Source: an uncultured Collinsella sp.
GTDB lineage: Bacteria; Actinomycetota; Coriobacteriia; Coriobacteriales; Coriobacteriaceae
Length of the DNA stretch: 64,000 nucleotides
NCBI GenBank assembly: GCA_902492235.1
Contig: CABUKS010000013.1
Location: 1-64,000, forward strand
Reading direction: 5' to 3'
In this document: one piece after another, positions 54,617-64,000 of the stretch
Layout of the letters: every line of letters starts with the position of its first letter
Numbering within the stretch: position 1 is the stretch's first letter
The notes under the pieces: model-generated
The model's database searches: none
The model's input: only the letters and a program-made list of their open reading frames with translations
What the model was told of the DNA's origin: nothing
Translations under genes and position numbers: made by a program

Positions 54617-54662
54617 ATATACCCCTTTGCAGCCCAGATGGGCGGCCGAGGGGTATATTTGC
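54617..54662 (+). terminator. probable terminator of purA
   Basis: ATATACCCCT/AGGGGTATAT stem with a 22-nt loop and TTTG tail. Confidence 0.6.
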
Positions 54663-54714
54663 TTGTAATGGGCCCGCTTGGTTGGCGGGCCGTTCATCCA
54701 TAGAGGAGGCACCC

Positions 54715-56019
<1,305 letters not shown>

Positions 56020-56040
56020 AATCCGAGAGGAATGAGACGG

Positions 56041-56736
56041 ATGGACGAGAAGAACGAAGAGCTTGTGGACGCGCAGATCGTCGAAGAGGACAGCCGCATG
56101 TATGGGCACGCCGAGGGCGAGCCTGGTGGCGAGGTCGCTGATGAGCCGGCGCTGGTGTTGGGCGACGACGACCCGCATGATGCCGAGCTGCACGAGAAGA
56201 TTCTTTCGGAGGAGTGCGCCTGGAAGGGCAAGATCCTCGACGTCCACCGTCTTGAGGTTGAGCTGCCCAACGGTCATCGCAGCGCCCGCGACATCGTTCG
56301 CCATCCGGGTGCGGCGGCCGTTGTGGCGCTGACCGAGAGCGGCAAGATCGTGCTGGTGCGTCAGTACCGCACCGCCATCGACCGCGTGACGGTCGAGATT
56401 CCCGCCGGTAAGCTCGATCCGGGCGAGGATCCGCTCGATTGCGCCAAGCGCGAGCTGCATGAAGAGACGGGCTTTAGGGCTGGTCGTATTCGCTTTTTGA
56501 CGTCGATTGTCACGTCCTGCGGTTTTTGCGATGAGATCATCCACATCTACTTGGCTACCAAGCTCGAGTTTGATGCGCCCAACCCCGATGATGACGAGTT
56601 TGTCAACGTGGACCTGGTGCCGCTGCACGAGCTGATCGACGCCGTGCTCGACGGCAAGATTGAAGACGCCAAGACCGTCGTGGGCGCCTTGGCTTGCGAC
56701 AGCATCGCACATAGACTAGGCGGAGCCGAGCTGTAA
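56041..56736 (+). CDS. Nudix hydrolase, ADP-ribose pyrophosphatase type
   Basis: 231 residues from the second ATG (an ATG at 56032 is also possible; AGAGGA serves both imperfectly). The first ~55 residues are an acidic low-complexity extension. Then the ADPRase fold: VALTESGKIVLVRQYRTAI, Nudix box GEDPLDCAKRELHEETGF with the metal-binding Glu residues. Likely cleaves ADP-ribose or related nucleoside diphosphates. Confidence 0.88.
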   Translation: MDEKNEELVDAQIVEEDSRMYGHAEGEPGGEVADEPALVLGDDDPHDAELHEKILSEECAWKGKILDVHRLEVELPNGHRSARDIVRHPGAAAVVALTESGKIVLVRQYRTAIDRVTVEIPAGKLDPGEDPLDCAKRELHEETGFRAGRIRFLTSIVTSCGFCDEIIHIYLATKLEFDAPNPDDDEFVNVDLVPLHELIDAVLDGKIEDAKTVVGALACDSIAHRLGGAEL

Positions 56737-56748
56737 CGAGTGGGGATA

Positions 56749-56787
56749 GCCCTGGGACAAGAACTACAGATTACTTTGTCCCAGGGC
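56749..56787 (+). terminator. hairpin after Nudix gene
   Basis: GCCCTGGGACAA and TTGTCCCAGGGC form a 12-bp perfect stem; the T-run after it is poor (CTTATG). Confidence 0.65.
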
Positions 56788-56818
56788 CTTATGTTGCTGA
56801 TATTTCTTTGAGGATCAC

Positions 56819-58591
56819 ATGCTGAAGCGTTTTCTTTCGTATTACAAGCCCCAGATGGGGCTTTTTGTTGCCGATACTGTTTGCGCTCTGGTGCTTGCCG
56901 CCATTGACCTGGCGTTCCCTATCATTCTGCGCAATCTGACTGGAGGGTTGTTTACCCAGGGCCAGGCTGCCATTATGCAGGCGCTTGGTATGATCGCGGT
57001 GGGCCTGGTGCTGATGTATGCCATCCGTTGCGCCTGTCGCTACTTTGTGAGCTATTGGGGCCACGTGATGGGCGCGCGCATGGAGTCCAAGATGCGCGAG
57101 GACCTGTTTGACCAGTACGAGCGCTTTAGCTTTGCATACTTCGACCGCAACAGCTCGGGCGATATGATGAGCCGCGTGGTCAACGACCTATTTGATATCT
57201 GTGAGGCGGCGCATCACGTACCCGAGTGGATCATCATCTGCGGTATCGAGATTATCGGCTCGTTTGTGATCCTCTTTACCATCGCCCCGGTGCTGGCGCT
57301 TGCCATGGCCGTGGTGACGGTGGCGTTTGCGGGCGTCATGTTTTGGCAGAACATGCGCATGCGTGAGGTCTTTAGCGACAACCGCAAAAAGATCAGCGGC
57401 ATTAATGCACAGCTGCAGGATTCGCTGTCGGGCATGCGCGTGGTCAAGAGCTTTGCCAACGAGGAGACCGAGCGTGCCAAGTTCCGTGCCTCTAACGACC
57501 GCTACCTTTCTTCCAAGGAGAACATGTACCACGCCATGGGCGTCTATACCGCGACGTATGGCCTGCTCTCGGGTGTGCTCTATGTGATCGTAGTACTGCT
57601 GGGCGGCTGGCTGGTCGCCCAGGGACAGCTGCAGGCGGTCGATATGGCGACCTTCGCACTCTATATTTCGCTGTTCTGCACGCCGCTCGAGACACTCGTC
57701 AATTCGGCCGAAACGTATCAGAAGGCCATCGCCGGCTTCAAGCGTATGGACGAGGTGCTCTCGACTGCCCCCGATATTCAGGATAAGCCGGGTGCCGTGG
57801 ATCTGCAGGTGACGGCGGGAGCTGTTGAGTATCGCGACGTGTGCTTTAGCTATGAGGATGTTGAGTTGGGCGAGGGCGGCGCCGACGGACGCCCTGTTAT
57901 CGACCATATGGACCTGTCTATCAAGCCCGGCCAGACCATCGCGCTGGTTGGTCCCTCGGGCGGCGGCAAGTCTACGACTTGTTCGTTACTGCCGCGCTTT
58001 TACGACGTTGCGGACGGATCTATCAGCATCGACGGCCAGGATGTGCGCGACGTGACGCAACAGAGTTTGCGCCGTGCTATTGGCCTCGTGCAGCAGGATG
58101 TCTACTTGTTTGACGGTACGATTGGCGAGAATATCGCCTACGGCAAGCCGGGCGCTACGGCGGATGAAATCGCCGAGGCCGCTCGCCGCGCCAATATCGA
58201 TGCCTTTATCGAGTCGCTGCCGCAGGGCTATGACACGATTGTGGGCGAGCGCGGCAGCCGTCTTTCGGGTGGACAGAAGCAGCGCGTCGCTATCGCGCGC
58301 GTGTTTCTCAAGAATCCCAAAATCTTGATCTTGGACGAGGCGACGAGCGCTTTGGATAACGAGAGCGAGGAAGCGGTTCAGGAGTCGCTCGAAGAGCTGG
58401 CACGCGGCCGTACTACGATCATCATCGCCCACCGTCTCTCGACTATTAAGCATGCTGACGAGATTGCGACTGTCGAGCATGGTCGCGTTGTGGAACGTGG
58501 CACGCATGAGCAGCTTCTCGCCCGCGGCGGCACCTATGCCCGTTACTATCGAATGCAGTTCGAAGGTGCGCGTGCGCACGAGCTCGACTGA
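56819..58591 (+). CDS. ABC exporter, fused permease-ATPase
   Basis: 590-residue half transporter: six membrane helices (~14-300) followed by an ATPase domain with Walker A GPSGGGKSTT, signature LSGGQKQRVAIARV, Walker B ILILDEATSALD and H-loop IIAHRLSTI. It resembles the multidrug/lipid MsbA-type group and probably acts as a homodimer, since no second half transporter is adjacent. Substrate unknown. Gene 58611 follows after 19 nt. Confidence 0.93.
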   Translation: MLKRFLSYYKPQMGLFVADTVCALVLAAIDLAFPIILRNLTGGLFTQGQAAIMQALGMIAVGLVLMYAIRCACRYFVSYWGHVMGARMESKMREDLFDQYERFSFAYFDRNSSGDMMSRVVNDLFDICEAAHHVPEWIIICGIEIIGSFVILFTIAPVLALAMAVVTVAFAGVMFWQNMRMREVFSDNRKKISGINAQLQDSLSGMRVVKSFANEETERAKFRASNDRYLSSKENMYHAMGVYTATYGLLSGVLYVIVVLLGGWLVAQGQLQAVDMATFALYISLFCTPLETLVNSAETYQKAIAGFKRMDEVLSTAPDIQDKPGAVDLQVTAGAVEYRDVCFSYEDVELGEGGADGRPVIDHMDLSIKPGQTIALVGPSGGGKSTTCSLLPRFYDVADGSISIDGQDVRDVTQQSLRRAIGLVQQDVYLFDGTIGENIAYGKPGATADEIAEAARRANIDAFIESLPQGYDTIVGERGSRLSGGQKQRVAIARVFLKNPKILILDEATSALDNESEEAVQESLEELARGRTTIIIAHRLSTIKHADEIATVEHGRVVERGTHEQLLARGGTYARYYRMQFEGARAHELD

Positions 58592-58610
58592 TTGATATGA
58601 CAGGAAGTTT

Positions 58611-59570
58611 ATGGCTGAGAAGAACCCTTTGACTCCGGAAGAAGTGACGGAGTTATTCTCCGAGATCGACGCATCCGGCGTTTTGGATCCGACGCTTGCC
58701 AAAAAGCGCACCGAGCGCATGCGCGAAAAAGAGGCTGCCGTCAAGCGCGGCGACAAGGCGGCGCTGGCGCAGCTTCGCAGCGAGGATCGCGCGAGCCAGG
58801 CAAAACATATCGACCCGTTGTCCGAGGACGATCCCTCGGGTTCGCAGGTGAGTCATACCATTACGAAGACTGCCATGGCTGTGGTCATCGGCATCCTTGT
58901 GCTGATTGTTGGCATGCAGATTGGCTACGGCGTGATGCGACGCCTGAACACCGCCAATCTGTCCGAGAGTGTTTCGGTGGATACCGTTTCTACAGCGCTC
59001 AAGGGTGGACTCGAGTGGGGCAACGGCTTTACGCAGTTCCCGCTCGACTTTACCGTCGATGAGGCCGATGAGCGTACGGGTACGGTCGAGGTGACGGTGT
59101 TGGACACATCGTCTGTTAACGAGCTTGAGCTGCTGTCCAACGGGCAGATCCAGGCAGCGGCGCTTGCGACCAACGCCTTGCTCAACGACAAGATTGACCG
59201 CGTGGTGTACAACGTGCACGCCTATATCGATGAGGACAGCAATATCCAGCATGATTCCTTCTTTGGCATGTTCCTCGCACAGGGTCATCAGAGCGCCATT
59301 TTGACGTTTGTGTGGACCAAGAGCTCATCGAGTGCCACGAACATCGACTGGAAGATGCATATCGTAAGCATGGACGATACGATTGCCGAGCGCATCCAAA
59401 AGCAGGTGAACTCGGTGTCGTCGCTGATTGAGGACCCGGCGGTGAGCCAGACCAAGATTGACGAGGAAAAGGCCGAACGTGACCTGGAGCATCGTCTGCA
59501 TGGCCGCGAGATTTTCCGCGGCGGCAAGCCCGACCGCACACCGTCCGATCTGCTGGAGCAGGAAAAATAA
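58611..59570 (+). CDS. single-pass membrane protein of unknown function
   Basis: 319 residues. The N-terminal ~80 residues are charged (KKRTERMREKEAAVKRGDK); one membrane helix (~87-108, AMAVVIGILVLIVGMQIGYGV) leads to an exported ~200-residue domain with mixed strands and a charged tail. GACAGGAAGTTT precedes the ATG. Probably co-transcribed with the ABC exporter. No family named. Confidence 0.7.
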   Translation: MAEKNPLTPEEVTELFSEIDASGVLDPTLAKKRTERMREKEAAVKRGDKAALAQLRSEDRASQAKHIDPLSEDDPSGSQVSHTITKTAMAVVIGILVLIVGMQIGYGVMRRLNTANLSESVSVDTVSTALKGGLEWGNGFTQFPLDFTVDEADERTGTVEVTVLDTSSVNELELLSNGQIQAAALATNALLNDKIDRVVYNVHAYIDEDSNIQHDSFFGMFLAQGHQSAILTFVWTKSSSSATNIDWKMHIVSMDDTIAERIQKQVNSVSSLIEDPAVSQTKIDEEKAERDLEHRLHGREIFRGGKPDRTPSDLLEQEK

Positions 59571-59575
59571 GACGC

Positions 59576-59617
59576 CATCATCCCGCGTGAGTTACAAGCC
59601 CACGCGGGATGATTTTT
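59576..59617 (+). terminator. terminator overlapping an inverted repeat
   Basis: CATCATCCCGCGTG/CACGCGGGATGATT stem with T-run; its 3' arm runs into the inverted repeat that starts at 59609. Confidence 0.88.
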
Positions 59618-59715
59618 CTGGGACGGGGATTAAAAAATCATTCTGTCATGTTTGCAGTTGGCGACAAAGCCCTGCTCTCGGAATGATTTTTTAATCCCCG
59701 TCCCAGAAAAATCAT
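59609..59715. repeat. 107-bp perfect inverted repeat
   Basis: Arms of 35 bp (59609-59643, 59681-59715) are perfect complements and contain CTGGGACGGGGATTAAAAA. The loop is 37 nt. No ORF. It looks like an intergenic palindromic repeat element. Confidence 0.88.
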
Positions 59716-59815
59716 TATGCATAGAAAGTCATAATTATCATTTCGTAAACATTTCGATGAAATTAACGCCATGGCGCATACTTGCGGTTACAATACCGCG
59801 AGGCCTAACTACCAA

Positions 59816-59846
59816 CCTTTAAGCCGGTCCTGTGAGACCGGGAAGG
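59816..59846 (+). promoter_or_regulatory. PyrR-type binding stem-loop over the carA RBS
   Basis: CCGGTCCTGTGAGACCGG (59824-59841) has the conserved PyrR loop pattern UCCNGNGAG, and the outer CCTT (59816-59819) pairs with AAGG (59843-59846), part of the carA Shine-Dalgarno. PyrR plus UMP would be expected to mask the RBS and repress translation, as known in actinobacteria. Confidence 0.75.
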
Positions 59847-59852
59847 AGAATT

Positions 59853-61289
59853 ATGGCGAACAACCATACCGCGGGCACTGCCGCCCGCACCATCGCGCCC
59901 AGCGAACTTTGCCAGCGTATGCTGGCAAAAACCAGTAAGGGCATCTGCGGTCCCTGCATCCTGTACCTTGAGGATGGGACCATTTTTTATGGACGTGCAT
60001 GCGGCGCCGAGGGCACCGCGACCGGCGAAGTCTGCTTCAACACCTCGCTCGAGGGTTATTTTGAGGTCATGACCGATCCGAGCTATGCCGGCCAAATCGT
60101 AACCATGACCTATCCGCAGATCGGCAACTACGGCATCGATGAGACCGACGTCCAGTCGGCCTTCCCCGGTGACGCCGCTCGCCCTGCGAGCGCTCCGGCC
60201 ATGCGTGGCATGATCGTGCGCGACATATGCGCCACGCCTTCTAACTGGCGTTCTGCCGAAAGCGTGCCGGAGTACCTGCGCGCCCATGGTATCGTCGCTA
60301 TCGAGGGCGTCGACACCCGCGCCTTGGTGCGCCACCTGCGCGACAACGGCTCCAAGATGGGCATTATCTCGACCGAGGTCTTTGACGTCGACGAACTTGC
60401 CGAGCGTCTGGCCGCAGCCCCCACGTTGGTGGGCGAGAACTTGGTCAAGACCGTGAGCTGCCCTGAGCCTCATGCCTTTACTGCGAGCGACCTGCCTACT
60501 ACGCATGATTTTGCGCTCACCGCCGCCCCTGCCCGCCACAAGGTGGTTGCCTACGACTGCGGCGTGAAGCGCGGCATTCTGGAGGGCCTGGTCCGCGCCG
60601 GCTGCGACCTGACCGTTGTGCCGTGGGATACGCCCGCGAGTGAGGTGCTCGATATGAATCCCGATGGCGTCTTTTTGTCCAACGGTCCCGGTGACCCCGA
60701 TGCCGTGGTGGAGACCTACGAGCAGGTGCAGCAGCTGATCGACAAGGTGCCGGTCTTTGGTATTTGCCTGGGTCATCAGATGATCAGCTTGGCCTGCGGC
60801 GCTCAGATGGAAAAGCTTAAGTTCGGTCACCGCGGTGGCAACCAGCCGGTTATGAACCTGGTGAGCCGCCGTGTGGAGATTACTGCGCAAAACCACGGCT
60901 TTGGCCTGCTGTTCCCCAGCTTGGGCAAACTGATCCCGGAGCTTTCCGGCGGCGAGACCGAGCATGCGGCCGACGGCGACCTGCGCGTCTGGGTGCGTCG
61001 CGGCATCGCGCCGGTCGTGATGAACGAGCGCTTCGGCCGTATTCGCCTGACGCATGTGAACCTCAACGACGGCACCGCCGAGGGTATCCAGCTGCTCGAC
61101 GCGCCGTGCTTCTCGGTGCAGTACCACCCCGAGGCCTCGCCCGGCCCCACCGATGCCCACTATCTCTTTACCGCCTTTACGCGACTCATGGACGGCGAGG
61201 AGAACTACCTGGACATCGACACCGCGAAGGACCGCCTCGCCGGCTGGAATTTCGCCGAGTCCGAGAACGCTGCGACTGAGGAGAACTAA
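59853..61289 (+). CDS. carA: carbamoyl-phosphate synthase small subunit
   Basis: 478 residues from the ATG behind GGAAGGAG. Glutaminase subunit: N-domain with LYLEDGTIFYGRACGA and amidotransferase with FGICLGHQMISLACG (catalytic Cys) and VQYHPEASPGP (His/Glu). The N-terminus is ~30 residues longer than usual. Feeds ammonia to CarB for pyrimidine and arginine synthesis; expression likely controlled by the PyrR-type stem-loop upstream. Confidence 0.96.
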   Translation: MANNHTAGTAARTIAPSELCQRMLAKTSKGICGPCILYLEDGTIFYGRACGAEGTATGEVCFNTSLEGYFEVMTDPSYAGQIVTMTYPQIGNYGIDETDVQSAFPGDAARPASAPAMRGMIVRDICATPSNWRSAESVPEYLRAHGIVAIEGVDTRALVRHLRDNGSKMGIISTEVFDVDELAERLAAAPTLVGENLVKTVSCPEPHAFTASDLPTTHDFALTAAPARHKVVAYDCGVKRGILEGLVRAGCDLTVVPWDTPASEVLDMNPDGVFLSNGPGDPDAVVETYEQVQQLIDKVPVFGICLGHQMISLACGAQMEKLKFGHRGGNQPVMNLVSRRVEITAQNHGFGLLFPSLGKLIPELSGGETEHAADGDLRVWVRRGIAPVVMNERFGRIRLTHVNLNDGTAEGIQLLDAPCFSVQYHPEASPGPTDAHYLFTAFTRLMDGEENYLDIDTAKDRLAGWNFAESENAATEEN

Positions 61290-61290
61290 C

Positions 61291-64000
<2,710 letters not shown>

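Overview
The window looks like the chromosomal replication-origin neighbourhood of a high-GC actinobacterium of the class Coriobacteriia, most likely Collinsella or a close relative. This assignment is inference from protein flavour, gene order and an actinobacterial-type thioester adhesin; no search was run. The core is the order rnpA-rpmH-(ATPase gene)-dnaA-dnaN-recF-DciA-gyrB-gyrA. Transcription switches around position 30,400: nearly everything to the left is on the minus strand and most genes to the right are on the plus strand, as expected for two replichores leaving oriC.

Left arm (1-30,227). The first 1.8 kb is a decayed accessory patch: a possible serine-recombinase remnant and a TraX-like gene lie between two copies of a 70-bp direct repeat that overlaps the tail and terminator of tRNA-Lys. 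Then follow an M29 aminopeptidase, purC, an OmpR-type two-component pair, a Tat lipoprotein, a TSCPD protein, purB and tRNA-Gly. tRNA-Lys and tRNA-Gly are each followed by odd repeat elements made of tRNA fragments and tiny hairpins. Next come a large thioester/Cna-B sortase-anchored adhesin, a degenerate M28-like membrane protein with a ~650-residue disordered insert, a PafB/PafC-like WYL pair, a DnaQ-DinG helicase, ddl and rlmN, and then the segregation/ribosome/membrane-insertion block parB-parA-rsmG-jag-yidC-yidD-rnpA-rpmH. Three perfect parS sites lie between parA and rsmG.

Origin (30,228-33,873). DnaA-box-like TTTTCAACA motifs occur upstream of, inside and downstream of an unusual gene for a GHKL ATPase with a glutamine-rich linker and a winged-helix tail, placed directly before dnaA. 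An AT-rich stretch just before dnaN is the best unwinding candidate.

Right arm (33,874-64,000). After gyrA come a 136-bp inverted-repeat element, a tRNA-Ile/Ala/Ile cluster, a bifunctional nuclease, two small unknown proteins, typA, a bactofilin-like membrane protein, a TRIC-type channel, a PD-(D/E)XK nuclease-like gene bracketed by inverted copies of a ~70-bp palindrome, two tRNA-Ser genes, rpsF-ssb-rpsR-rplI, dnaB, purA, purD, a Nudix hydrolase, an ABC exporter, an unknown membrane protein and carA-carB. carA has a PyrR-type stem-loop over its ribosome binding site. carB runs off the window.

Together the genes cover replication initiation and segregation, purine and pyrimidine entry steps, translation and membrane insertion. 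The accessory interest is concentrated at tRNA flanks and in intergenic palindromes.
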